This document shows, one piece after another, positions 15,253 to 23,563 of a stretch of 26,670 nucleotides of DNA (its first letter is position 1; every line of letters begins with the position of its first letter). A model generated the notes under the pieces. The model was not told where the DNA came from and ran no database searches. It saw only the letters and a list, made by a program, of their open reading frames with translations. Made by a program: the position numbers and the translations under genes. This stretch comes from Acidimicrobiales bacterium (GTDB lineage Bacteria; Actinomycetota; Acidimicrobiia; Acidimicrobiales; CADCSY01). The stretch is taken from assembly GCA_030447125.1 (NCBI GenBank), contig JAUJLZ010000002.1, positions 15,843-42,512 of the forward strand. Direction: 5' to 3'.

Positions 15253-18200
15253 ATCCGGCCGCACGCGCCCGGATCTGCTCGTAGAGCTCCATGGTGGTCT
15301 CCGCCACGTCGTCGATCTCGAGCGCCTCCAGCGCGTTGAGATGACTGCGGTAGACCCGCTCCGCAGCCAAGCGGTCTCCTCGCTCGTGGTACGAGGCCAT
15401 GAGGGACTCGGTGAGTCCGGTGTGGACGGGAGCGACGACGAGGCCCTTGCCGGCGGCCCAGATGGCCCCGTCGATGTCGCCGACGTCCAGGCAGAGCTGG
15501 GCGAGGTGCAGGGCGGTGTCGATGACCTTGACCTCCCAGGTGGAGACCCAGTTCTCTAGGTCGATCCACACATAGGAAGATCGCTCGACCGACCGATAGG
15601 AGAACAGCGGGCCTCGGACCAGCTCCAGGGCGCCCTTCAGGGTTCCGACCGCGTCTTCGGGCTCCTGTCGCGAGGCGGCCGCCAGCCTCCGCTCGAACAG
15701 TCCGACGTCCGTCGCCAGCTTGGGGCCGACGCTGTAGCGGCCGTCGGATGCCACGGGGAAGTGGGCGGCACCGAGGATCGTCCGGCATGCCGAGACGTTG
15801 TTGGCGAGACGCTTTCGCCTGCTGGCCGTCGGCGTGGTCCAGATAGCGTCCTCCACTCGCTCTGAGGCGACCGGCGCGTGGAGGGCGACAAAGGCCGCCA
15901 CCGCCGTCTGCTTGGCAGTGAGGCTCTTGGTGCCTCCCTCGACCGTGATGTCGCCGAGCAGGCGCACCAGGACGTGGTGCTCGGGGTCCCGGTACTCGCC
16001 GACGGACGCAGGCTCGCAGTCATGGTCTTCTGCGCCGGGTTCGCCGGGGATCAGCGACAACTGGCCGTCAACGAGCACGGTGGGGACCTCCATCTCGCTC
16101 GGGTCGTCTGCGTCCTCCAGCAGCTCGACCACCTGGTCGAGGACGGGATCGTCGAGGCTCTGCACCCGGCAGACCGCGCCGAGGTCAGGCAGGGTCAGTC
16201 GCTCGTCGTACGCCTCGATGCGCAGGGCGCCGGGGACGTGGTCTCCCACCAGGAGGACGGTGACCGCGCCGGTACCTGCAGACTGGACAAGCTGAGCCAG
16301 GGAATCGGGATCAGGTCGCTCGAAGCAGATGGCGAGGTGCGGGACAATGCCGTCGTGGTCAGCCTGGCTGCGGGCCACGAATGTGTTCGGCCACCTGTTG
16401 GCTGCCAGAGCTTCCCTGGCCTGGGTGGACCAGGCCAAGATGTCCTCGGCCGCGTCCTCCCATGAGGGCACGGCCCGAACCCGCTCCAGCGCATCGAGGA
16501 TCTTCTCGTCCACCACCTTGGCGGCATCGCCCACCACCCTGACGGCGAGAGCGTTCCCGAGCACCGAGGTCGAGAGCTCGAGCAGGATGGATCGCACGAG
16601 GCCGGCCACGGTGGCCGGATCGCCGGTCACGGAGACCACCGACTGGGCCTCCAGGTCGAGGTAGAGCTGGCGGCCGTCCTCGGGCTCGCCGAGGGTGACC
16701 AGCAGGGGCGCGGGAGCCGCTCCCTCATCGACGGCGGGTTGGGGTAACCCCCGGCCGACCCATATGGAGCCAGCCGCCTCGGTCCGCCAAGGTCCAGAGG
16801 CGAGCTCCACGGGCTCGCTCAGCAGCACTTCCACCTCGCGCTGATCGAGCTGCACGAGACGCGGCCGGCTGTCGACGCTTGCGTGGCCGAGGGCCGCCGA
16901 GAGGCTTCGCAGGGCGAGATCGAGGGAGGCGACTTGATCCTCGTCCGCCGCCAAGTCGACCTCGACGCGCACGTCGTCCAGGTGCTCGGGTGGCGGAGCA
17001 GGCACGTTGCCCGGTGCATGGTGCCGCAGCCGGCGGCGCCTCCGCCGCCGCAGCGAGTGCGCGACGCCAACGGCCAGCGCCGTACCCGCCACGCCGAGCA
17101 GGCGCACCTCGGGCAGCACCGTCTCGGCAAGTGGAGGTGCCTTGGGCGGGCGTGCATCCGAGGACGCAGGCGGAACCGATCGCTCCCGTGCCCGCAGCGG
17201 GCGGGCTCCTTGCGTTCGCTCCTCGGGCGGAGCCTCGGAGGCGTCGTCGACCGGCGGACTGTGCCCTGAAGGAGGTCCGGGAGGTTCGACCGCCGGAGCC
17301 TCCTCGGCCGGGGGAGGTGTCGTGGGGGCGGGACCTGGCCGCACAGGAGACGTAGGCGCCGGGGGAACCAGCACCTGCTGGCCAGCGAAGACCAGGTCGG
17401 GATCGGATGGGTCGGCGAGGTGGTCCCTGTTGGCCTGCACCAGCTCCTCCCAGTACGGGCGGGTCTCCTGGTCGGTCGCTGGGCGTCCCCACCAATGGGC
17501 GAGCACGTCGGCGGCGACGGCCCACAGGTGGTCCCCTCTCTCGAGGGTCACCGAGGGCGCCGAGGCGAGGGCCGCTTCGCCGGGTGGTGGCGCGGGCACG
17601 AGGAGCACCCATCCCGGCCGCACGAGATCGGAGTCGGCGCCGACCACGCTGCCGTCGCTCATAGTCCGCCCGACGTTGAGGTCACGGACCTCCCGCCAGC
17701 GCATGCCATCTCCGAGCACCGTCTCGGCGATGTCCCACAGCGTCTCGCCCCGAGCAACGGTGTGGGTCGCCTGCTTTCCCTTGTACTCGGTCGGCTCCTG
17801 GCTGCCCTGGGGGGAAGGGATGACGGAAACCTCGGCGATGGCAGGACCTTGGACGTTGGCCACGGCCTCCACCTGCGGGAGCGCGGCGACGGCGGGCCGG
17901 ACAATCGAGAAGCTCGACAGGACGACGGCACTGGTGGCCACCAGCCGGGCCACGCCCACCTGCACGCCGGGAAGCACGGGCAGGCGAGGGGCGGGACGGC
18001 TGCCCGCGTAGGCCACGACCTCGACGGCCACGGTGGCCGCCACCTGAAGCCACGCCAGCCAAGCGACGCAGGCCAGGACCTTGACCACCACCACGTCTTC
18101 GATCCCTCGCTCGAGGGTGGCGGCAAGCTGGTCAAGGTCGGGCACCCGGGTGGGCAGCGGCCACCCCACGGCCAGCGCCAGCCCCAGCGGTGGGACGACG

Positions 18201-18265
18201 ACCAGGGCCAGGGTGGCGACCAGGGCACCCAGGCCCCGGATCCACTCAGGGACGCGCCGAGACAT
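15251..18265 (-). CDS. Transmembrane LysM-BTAD regulator (1004 aa)
   Basis: Probable membrane-tethered transcription regulator sensing the cell wall. Three N-terminal hydrophobic segments (about residues 10-36, 58-88, 107-129) would leave the next part outside. Two LysM modules follow (about 167-225, starting THTVARGETLWDIAE, and 239-305, starting VTLERGDHLWAVAADV), then a Pro-rich linker. A fourth membrane segment (about 386-402) is followed by seven consecutive arginines, a strong cytoplasmic marker. The inner half has an uncharacterised alpha/beta region (about 430-750). It then has a winged-helix DNA-binding domain (VRLLGDITVEGGTKSLTAKQ, from about 762) and a BTAD helical-repeat domain (TDVGLFERRLAAASRQEPED to the end). 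ATG 18265 follows GGGGAGGTGA at the end of the TadG gene. Last gene of the Tad operon. Similar LysM/BTAD proteins occur beside Tad genes in actinobacteria; ligand and targets are unknown. Confidence 0.88.
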   Translation of the reverse strand: MSRRVPEWIRGLGALVATLALVVVPPLGLALAVGWPLPTRVPDLDQLAATLERGIEDVVVVKVLACVAWLAWLQVAATVAVEVVAYAGSRPAPRLPVLPGVQVGVARLVATSAVVLSSFSIVRPAVAALPQVEAVANVQGPAIAEVSVIPSPQGSQEPTEYKGKQATHTVARGETLWDIAETVLGDGMRWREVRDLNVGRTMSDGSVVGADSDLVRPGWVLLVPAPPPGEAALASAPSVTLERGDHLWAVAADVLAHWWGRPATDQETRPYWEELVQANRDHLADPSDPDLVFAGQQVLVPPAPTSPVRPGPAPTTPPPAEEAPAVEPPGPPSGHSPPVDDASEAPPEERTQGARPLRARERSVPPASSDARPPKAPPLAETVLPEVRLLGVAGTALAVGVAHSLRRRRRRRLRHHAPGNVPAPPPEHLDDVRVEVDLAADEDQVASLDLALRSLSAALGHASVDSRPRLVQLDQREVEVLLSEPVELASGPWRTEAAGSIWVGRGLPQPAVDEGAAPAPLLVTLGEPEDGRQLYLDLEAQSVVSVTGDPATVAGLVRSILLELSTSVLGNALAVRVVGDAAKVVDEKILDALERVRAVPSWEDAAEDILAWSTQAREALAANRWPNTFVARSQADHDGIVPHLAICFERPDPDSLAQLVQSAGTGAVTVLLVGDHVPGALRIEAYDERLTLPDLGAVCRVQSLDDPVLDQVVELLEDADDPSEMEVPTVLVDGQLSLIPGEPGAEDHDCEPASVGEYRDPEHHVLVRLLGDITVEGGTKSLTAKQTAVAAFVALHAPVASERVEDAIWTTPTASRRKRLANNVSACRTILGAAHFPVASDGRYSVGPKLATDVGLFERRLAAASRQEPEDAVGTLKGALELVRGPLFSYRSVERSSYVWIDLENWVSTWEVKVIDTALHLAQLCLDVGDIDGAIWAAGKGLVVAPVHTGLTESLMASYHERGDRLAAERVYRSHLNALEALEIDDVAETTMELYEQIRARAAG

Positions 18266-18274
18266 CCGCGTCGT

Positions 18275-18682
18275 TCACCTCCCCGTAACCGCGGTAGCAG
18301 TCTCGGTGGCGGCGACGGTCCGCTCGGGTAGCGGCAGGATGGCCATGGGCTGGTGCAAGACCACCGACACCGTCACGGAGGAGCCATCGACCTCGACGAC
18401 CGACTCGGCCTCAGCGCCGACGGTGGACAGGTAGCCCTCCACCGCGTCGATCGCTCGCGCCCGCTCGACCTCGGCCCGGCCGGTGGCCCGCAGGGTGTCC
18501 AAGTCGATCTCCTGGGCACCCGCCCTGGCGGCGTTGGCCGCCAGGTCCCGAGCGGTGGCGTGGGCGGCGAGCACTTGGCCCCCGTCGTAGGCCATGCCCG
18601 CCACCATGACCAGGGCGGTGGCGACCACGGCCACGAAGGCCGAGACGCTGCCGCCCTCCGAGAGAGGATGCGCCGTCCTCAC
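18275..18682 (-). CDS. TadG-like pilus-assembly protein (135 aa)
   Basis: GTG 18682 overlaps the upstream stop (GTGA). The N-terminus GGSVSAFVAVVATALVMVAG carries one membrane segment (residues 13-32), followed by AYDGGQVLAAHATARDLAA, the helix typical of TadG/TadE-like proteins (Gly-Gly-x-x-Leu-Ala after the membrane part). The outer domain is about 95 aa and ends in two beta strands. TadG family members elsewhere often carry an additional von Willebrand domain; this one is the short form. Expected to be a minor pilin or an anchor for the Flp pilus. Confidence 0.8.
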   Translation of the reverse strand: MRTAHPLSEGGSVSAFVAVVATALVMVAGMAYDGGQVLAAHATARDLAANAARAGAQEIDLDTLRATGRAEVERARAIDAVEGYLSTVGAEAESVVEVDGSSVTVSVVLHQPMAILPLPERTVAATETATAVTGR

Positions 18683-19098
18683 GTCGGCTCCGCCGAGCGG
18701 TAGCGGTCGATTACCTCGACCGAGCGCGCCTCGAAGCGTCGCTCGCCCGGAACCCCGAGCAGCGTTACGTCGCCCAGGGAGGCGTCGCAGGACACGGTGA
18801 CGGCGACCGTGCCGCCGGGCACGAAGGCGCTGGTGTCGACCAGGGTCTCCAAGCGGGCGCAGGCGACGCCACTGGTGGCCACGTTGGCCGCCGCCGTCTG
18901 CTCGGCCGCCGCCACCGCCTCGGCCGGCACCTGCCGCAGCGAGGCGGCTCGGGCGGCCTCGGCGGCGGCCCGGCGGACGTCGGCCTCGGCCTGGGAGACC
19001 CGCCCGGCGTAGACGACCAGCAACAGCAGGGCGACCAGCGCCGGGGCGACCACGGCCACCTCGACGGCCACCGAACCGTGCTCCCTTCGCATCCTCAT
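18679..19098 (-). CDS. TadE-like minor pilin (139 aa)
   Basis: ATG 19098 overlaps the preceding stop by four bases (ATGA). The N-terminus has the type IVb pilin processing pattern: basic leader MRMRREHG, then SVAVEVAVVAPALVALLLLV with glutamate at +5 after the glycine (E13), followed by the helix AEADVRRAAAEAARAASL. The outer part has two cysteines (C86 in VACARL, C110 in VSCDAS), probably disulfide-bonded. The longer open frame upstream is noise within the preceding gene. A minor pseudopilin of the Tad system needing a TadV-type prepilin peptidase, which is not encoded in this window. Confidence 0.83.
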   Translation of the reverse strand: MRMRREHGSVAVEVAVVAPALVALLLLVVYAGRVSQAEADVRRAAAEAARAASLRQVPAEAVAAAEQTAAANVATSGVACARLETLVDTSAFVPGGTVAVTVSCDASLGDVTLLGVPGERRFEARSVEVIDRYRSAEPT

Positions 19099-19487
19099 CG
19101 GGAGGGGGCCGGGAGGTAGCGCTCTTGTTCGCCGATGGCCCGGGCGGCCACCCCCCAGGAGAAGCCTGGGACCAGCCGGGGCGCCCGCCCGCTCACGTCG
19201 ACCAGGACCTGGCCGCCTGCCCGCTCGACCTTCACGTCGACCCCCTCCAGGTTGCCGGCGCTGGCCAGGAAGGAACGGGTAGCGGCTTCTCCGGCCTCGG
19301 CCGTCCCCTCGGGCACCTGGGCGGCATCGACGCCCTCGGCGGCAGCGGCGTCGGCCACCTGCTTGGCGTGGTACCACAGCCCGTACTGGACGGTGAGCAT
19401 GATCCACACCAACAGGGCGGGGAAGATCACGGCCAACTGGGTCGAGGTCATGGCCGACTCGTCGGACAGTCGTCGCCACGGGGTCAT
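19095..19487 (-). CDS. TadE-like minor pilin (130 aa)
   Basis: ATG 19487 overlaps the Flp stop (ATGA). One membrane segment near the N-terminus (residues 17-37, TQLAVIFPALLVWIMLTVQY) is preceded by a short polar leader (MTPWRRLSDESA). The following helix YHAKQVADAAAAEGVDAAQV and the C-terminal beta strands (VDVKVERAGGQVLVDVSGRA) are typical of TadE. Unlike the next gene it has no glycine at the usual cleavage site, so processing is uncertain. Together with the next gene it may form a TadE/TadF-type pseudopilin pair. Confidence 0.8.
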   Translation of the reverse strand: MTPWRRLSDESAMTSTQLAVIFPALLVWIMLTVQYGLWYHAKQVADAAAAEGVDAAQVPEGTAEAGEAATRSFLASAGNLEGVDVKVERAGGQVLVDVSGRAPRLVPGFSWGVAARAIGEQERYLPAPSR

Positions 19488-19696
19488 GAGGAGGGTGCGT
19501 CAGGTACCGGGATGTTGTTGGCGTTGTCCCTGGCAGCGGAGTAGATGATCCCCATCACCACGATGGCCGCCCCGACCAGGAGGAAGGTGACGACCGCCAC
19601 CTCGGTGGTGGTGAGGCCTTCCTCTCGCCGGGGCTCGTAGCGCGCCCAGGCCAGGGCGTAGTCCCAGGTGGCGCGAGCGAAATCGAAGACGGACAT
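19484..19696 (-). CDS. Flp-type pilin (70 aa)
   Basis: Probable major subunit of the Tad pilus. ATG 19696 has AAGGAGGA just upstream, in the 12-nt gap after TadC; this strong signal suits a highly translated pilin. A basic leader of 27 residues ends in EEG, followed by LTTTEVAVVTFLLVGAAIVV: cleavage after G27 puts glutamate at +5 (E32), as in type IVb pilins. The mature protein would be about 43 aa, small like other Flp pilins, ending in a short polar tail NNIPVPDAPSS. No prepilin peptidase gene is present in the window, so one must act from elsewhere. Confidence 0.83.
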   Translation of the reverse strand: MSVFDFARATWDYALAWARYEPRREEGLTTTEVAVVTFLLVGAAIVVMGIIYSAARDNANNIPVPDAPSS

Positions 19697-19708
19697 GGCT
19701 CCTCCTTG

Positions 19709-20614
19709 TCAGGGGACGGGGGCGGACGACACCGAGGTGATCTGGTGGATGGCCGGCCAGGCGATGAACACCAGGAAGCCGAAGAGCAGCACGGCCACCG
19801 GGATGGTCATGCGCTCGGTGGCCGACTCGGCCGCCGCCTCGGTCTCGGCGATCTGGTGGCCCCGCAGGCCGTCGGCCTTGGCTGCCAACGATCCTCGGAT
19901 GCGTGCCCCCTGGGAGCCGGCCAGGGAGACGCTGGCCGCCAGCTCGCCCAGCTCGGCCACCCCCAGTTCGGCGCCGAGGTCGGCGAGGGTGGCCCACGGC
20001 GAGCGATTGGTGAGGCGTGCCCGGTCCAACGCCCGCCGGATGGTGGCGAAGGCCCAGCCGTCGCCCGCCTCGGCGGCGGTGTACAGCGCCGTCTCCGTGC
20101 CACCGCCTCCGGCCAGGATGACGTTGACCAGGTCGAGGTAGGCCGACAGGGCGTGGCGGAACTCGCGTCGTCGCCGGACCGCCTGGTCCCGTAGCGCCAG
20201 CTCGGGCAGGAAGAAACCGGCGGCGACGGCCGCCGCCACGAGCAACGGGACGGTGGCGGCGGGCAGCCCCAGTCCTGAGGCGGCGATGCCCAGGCCGATG
20301 AGCAGGGCGCCGGCGGCACCGCCCAGCGCACCGGTGAGGCGGTCCAGGGCGTGGCGCTCGGGGCTGCGCTCCACCAGGGCCAGGTCGCGCTCGCGCCGGA
20401 GCAGGTCCACGCCCGCGCCCTCGAGGAGCCGCCGGGCGAGGCGCTCCCGGCCGGCGATCGTTGGCTGCGGCTGACCGGCGTCGGTCATCGAGCGTCCGGG
20501 ACGATCGAGTGCGGCGCGCAGCTCGGCCAGGCGTCGCGGCCGGGGGCGCAGGGCGCGCACGACCAGCCAGACGCCGGCACCTACCCCGGCCGAGAGCACG
20601 AGGGCGGGGATCAC
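19709..20614 (-). CDS. tadC: TadC-like pilus platform protein (301 aa)
   Basis: Inner-membrane platform of the Tad pilus machine, a type II secretion F-domain protein. GTG 20614 overlaps the TadB stop (GTGA). Seen: an N-terminal membrane segment (residues 3-20), two more in the middle (ALGGAAGALLIGLGIAASGL and LPAATVPLLVAAAVAAGFFL), the F-domain core (FRHALSAYLDLVNVILAGGG, LGAELGVAELGELAASVSL), and a C-terminal segment (MTIPVAVLLFGFLVFIAWPA). The motif AYLDLVNVILAGG is typical of the family. It works as a pair with the upstream TadB. Confidence 0.88.
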   Translation of the reverse strand: MIPALVLSAGVGAGVWLVVRALRPRPRRLAELRAALDRPGRSMTDAGQPQPTIAGRERLARRLLEGAGVDLLRRERDLALVERSPERHALDRLTGALGGAAGALLIGLGIAASGLGLPAATVPLLVAAAVAAGFFLPELALRDQAVRRRREFRHALSAYLDLVNVILAGGGGTETALYTAAEAGDGWAFATIRRALDRARLTNRSPWATLADLGAELGVAELGELAASVSLAGSQGARIRGSLAAKADGLRGHQIAETEAAAESATERMTIPVAVLLFGFLVFIAWPAIHQITSVSSAPVP

Positions 20615-21465
20615 GCCCGGCCCCGCTCGCCTCGCGCCGAGAAGCGCGGTGGCAGCTCGACCTCGGCCATGCGCACCAGCAGCCAGCCACCGGCAGCGAA
20701 GATGGCGCCGACCACCAGGAGCACGACCTGGCCGAGCGGGCCGTCGTAGGCACCGAGGTAGTCGCGGTTGAAAGCAGCCAGGAAAGCGATGCTGGCCGCC
20801 ACCACACCGAGGATGATCTTGGTGGCGGTGCGCAGCTTGGCGCGGTCGACCTCCACCCGGATGCGCATGCGGGCCTCGCCCCGGATCGACTCGGCCAGCC
20901 GGGACAGCAGCCCGGTCAGGTCGGACGCCTCCATGGTGGCGGCGATGGTCAGGGCGGCCACCACCAGGTCGGCGGAGGGATGGTCGACGTCGTCGGCGAA
21001 GGCGCCCAGGGCGGCGGGCAACGAGGCGTGGCGCAGCCGGCGCACCAGCAGCGCCACCTCGGGGCGGATGGCCTCGGGGGCGACGGGGGCGGTGGCGCTG
21101 ATGGCCTCTTCCAGGCCAGAGGCGGCGGCGATGGAGTCCCGGATCATCTCGGTCCAGGAGGCGATGGCCTCCGTGCGGGCCACGGCCACCTCCCGCTGAC
21201 GCCGCCCGCCGACGAGCCGGGGCACGGCGAGCACGGCGGCGGACACCAGCACGGACCCGGCCACCCACCCGGTGGCCAGAGCGGCGAGCAGGCCGGCCCC
21301 GGCTGCCATGGCGATCCGCCCGACCGGCAGGCGGCCGCTCAGGCCAGCCAGGAAGGAGGACGAGCCGGGCCGCACCAGGATGCGGCGGCCCTGAAATCCG
21401 GCGGCGATCAGCAGCAGGCCCAGGCCGACCCCGGCGCCGAGCACGGCGGCCACCAGGACGCTCAC
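20611..21465 (-). CDS. tadB: TadB-like pilus platform protein (284 aa)
   Basis: Second F-domain platform protein of the Tad machine. GTG 21465 overlaps the TadA stop (GTGA). Seen: an N-terminal membrane segment (VSVLVAAVLGAGVGLGLLLI), a second pair (about residues 50-80), the F-domain motif EAIASWTEMIRDSIAAASGL followed by EEAISATAPVAPE, then HPSADLVVAALTIAATMEAS, and C-terminal membrane segments (ATKIILGVVAASIAFLAAF and GQVVLLVVGAIFAAGGWLLV). Length and topology are normal for TadB. Confidence 0.88.
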   Translation of the reverse strand: MSVLVAAVLGAGVGLGLLLIAAGFQGRRILVRPGSSSFLAGLSGRLPVGRIAMAAGAGLLAALATGWVAGSVLVSAAVLAVPRLVGGRRQREVAVARTEAIASWTEMIRDSIAAASGLEEAISATAPVAPEAIRPEVALLVRRLRHASLPAALGAFADDVDHPSADLVVAALTIAATMEASDLTGLLSRLAESIRGEARMRIRVEVDRAKLRTATKIILGVVAASIAFLAAFNRDYLGAYDGPLGQVVLLVVGAIFAAGGWLLVRMAEVELPPRFSARGERGRA

Positions 21466-22841
21466 CGTCCCGGCACCTCCGCCGTCTCCAGCGCCGTTCG
21501 GTCGAAGCCCGCTTGCTCCAGGCGCTCCAGGGTCTCGGCCCGAGGCGGGGTGGCCGGCACCGCCCAACCTTCCCGCCCGGGCCGCCACAGCTCGTTGGAG
21601 GCCACCTGGCCGGACTCGACCACGCCGGTGACCTCCCGCACGCTGGTGACCCGCCGGACCCCGCCCACCCAGCCGAGGTGGATGATCACGTCGACAGCGT
21701 TGGCCACCAACAGGTTGGTCACACTCGGCTCCAGACGCTCTCGGGTCATGGCCGCGTACATGGCTAGGCGGCCGAAGACTCCCTTGGAGGAGTCGGCGTG
21801 GATCGAGCACATGGAGCCGTCGTTGCCCTGGGACATGGCCAGCAGCATCGGCAGGACCTCGGCGCCCCGGACCTCGCCCACAATCACCCGCTGAGGGTCC
21901 ATGCGCAGGGCCGCCCGCACGCCATCGGCCAGGGTGAAGGCGCCGACCCCCTCGGTGTTGGCCTCCCGGACCTCGAGCGTCTCGTGGTCGGGATGCAGGT
22001 CGGCGAAGCGCTCCAGGCCGATCTCGAGGGAGTCCTCGACAGTGATGATCCGCTCGGCGGCGGGGATCTCGTTGATCAGGCAGCGCAGCTTGGTCGTCTT
22101 GCCCGTACCCGTGCCCCCGGCGACGATCACGTTGAGCTTGGCCCGCACCGCAGCCGATGCGAAGCTGGCCAGCCCCTCCCCCATCAGCCCGAGGTCCACG
22201 AGCTGGGACAGGCGGCTGATGTTGAAGTCGTGGCGGCGGATGGTGATGGTGGGCCGCCCGCTCACCGCCATGAGGGCGTGCAGGCGGTCGCCGTTGGGCA
22301 GGCGGAGGTTGAGCTCGGGCTGGGCGTGGTCCCAGCGCCGCTCGCTGCGCCCCACCCGCCGGGCGATGGTGGCCACCAGCTCGATCAGCTCCTCTTCGGA
22401 CTCGGCCACCGACGGACCTCGCACCTTGCGCCCGTCCCGCCGCTCGAGCCACACCGGCTCGCAGCCAGGGATGTGGATGTCGCGCACCTCGGGGTTTTCC
22501 AGGAGCGGCTGGATGCGGCCCATGCCGTGCAGCCGGTGGAAGACCGCCTCGGCCACAGCCTGCTCGGCCTGCTCGCTGAGCGGCGGCTGGCCCTCCCCGA
22601 AGGCACCGGCGGCGACCCGCCGCAGCTCGTCGGCCACCAACTTGCGGGAGAGCACCCGCTCGTCCTCGCCTGAAAGGCGGGGCCGCGACCCGGCCTCGTC
22701 GGCGGCGTGGCGCTGGGTGATGGCCTCGCCCACCGCCGCATGCACCCGGGCGACCAGGGCCCAGTCGGGTGCCTCCTCCCGAACTCGTCGGCCCGGTGCG
22801 GCCAGGGGAGCGCTGCGGCGCCGGCCGTTGAGGGCGGTCAC
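21462..22841 (-). CDS. tadA: TadA/CpaF secretion ATPase (459 aa)
   Basis: Hexameric motor that drives assembly of the Flp pilus. Seen: an N-terminal regulatory region of about 120 residues, VRDIHIPGCEPVWLERRDGR, then HAQPELNLRLPNGDRLHALM, Walker A VAGGTGTGKTT with K248, the Asp box (ITVEDSLEIGL), Walker B in RVIVGEVRGAEVLPMLLAMS, and the His box GNDGSMCSIHADSS. All four motifs of the type II/IV secretion ATPase family are intact. GTG 22841 overlaps the preceding stop (GTGA). The longer upstream frame overlaps the TadZ-like gene and is noise. Confidence 0.94.
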   Translation of the reverse strand: MTALNGRRRSAPLAAPGRRVREEAPDWALVARVHAAVGEAITQRHAADEAGSRPRLSGEDERVLSRKLVADELRRVAAGAFGEGQPPLSEQAEQAVAEAVFHRLHGMGRIQPLLENPEVRDIHIPGCEPVWLERRDGRKVRGPSVAESEEELIELVATIARRVGRSERRWDHAQPELNLRLPNGDRLHALMAVSGRPTITIRRHDFNISRLSQLVDLGLMGEGLASFASAAVRAKLNVIVAGGTGTGKTTKLRCLINEIPAAERIITVEDSLEIGLERFADLHPDHETLEVREANTEGVGAFTLADGVRAALRMDPQRVIVGEVRGAEVLPMLLAMSQGNDGSMCSIHADSSKGVFGRLAMYAAMTRERLEPSVTNLLVANAVDVIIHLGWVGGVRRVTSVREVTGVVESGQVASNELWRPGREGWAVPATPPRAETLERLEQAGFDRTALETAEVPGR

Positions 22842-23563
22842 GACGCCACCGCCGGGGAGGCCGTGGACGCGGTCGGCTCGGTGCGGGCGGCGATCGACTC
22901 GGCCAGGCCCCGGGCGGCCCGGGCCAGCGGCGCGCGCCGCAGGGCGCCGAGGGACCCACCCGCCTCCAGGCTCATCGCGCTGCGCCGGTCCTCGGGCAGC
23001 TCGCCCAGGACCTCGCAGCCGAGCTGGCCGGCGACCTCCCGGCTCGTGTAGGCGCCGTGGCCGACCACGACCAGGGCCAGGGGAGGCGAGCCGGCGAGCG
23101 ACTCGATGTGCTGGGCGGCGGCGACGACCTCCTCGCCTCGTGGGCGCAGCACGACCAGGATCAGTGACGCCGCCCTCAGCAAGCTGTCGTCCCGGTCGTC
23201 GTGGCCGAGGCGTCCCGCGTCGACCAGAACCGGGCCGTGGTGGGAGCCCAGCGAGGCGAGGATCCGCTGTCCCGCCCGGCGCCACAGCAACGACGAGCGG
23301 ACGGGGTGCTCGGGTCCCACCAGGACGGGCAGATCGCCGGGCAGGCGTTGCGCGTGGCCAAGAACGCCGTCATTGCCCAGGTGACGATCGGCGGCCAGGC
23401 TGAGCAGGCCCGGTTCGCGCCCCAGGCCGTAGCGCAGGGCGACGACGCCCCCGGCCAGGTCGGCCTCCACGACAAGGGCGTCGCGCAGCCAGCCCGCCGC
23501 CGCCAGGGTGGTGGTCGTCACCCCAGGGGCGCCGCGAGCGGAGGCGAGGACGACCAGGCTCAT
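22838..23563 (-). CDS. TadZ/CpaE-like MinD-superfamily protein (241 aa)
   Basis: Probable localisation factor for the Tad apparatus. ATG 23563 overlaps the CpaB stop (ATGA). The N-terminus MSLVVLASARGAPGVTTTTL is a deviant P-loop: the usual GK[ST] lysine is replaced (PGVTTTT in place of GVGKTT). The following VVEADLAGG and the VLVDAGRLGHDDRD segment match the MinD/ParA fold. Missing the standard lysine, it may bind nucleotide weakly or not hydrolyse it, as known for some TadZ/CpaE relatives. No response-regulator domain at the N-terminus, unlike Caulobacter CpaE. Confidence 0.78.
   Translation of the reverse strand: MSLVVLASARGAPGVTTTTLAAAGWLRDALVVEADLAGGVVALRYGLGREPGLLSLAADRHLGNDGVLGHAQRLPGDLPVLVGPEHPVRSSLLWRRAGQRILASLGSHHGPVLVDAGRLGHDDRDDSLLRAASLILVVLRPRGEEVVAAAQHIESLAGSPPLALVVVGHGAYTSREVAGQLGCEVLGELPEDRRSAMSLEAGGSLGALRRAPLARAARGLAESIAARTEPTASTASPAVAS

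Noticed and set aside
20611..22959. 782-codon minus-strand ORF reading through TadA in the wrong frame into TadB
   Set aside because: Only its last 284 codons (TadB) are real; the upstream part is an out-of-frame reading of TadA.
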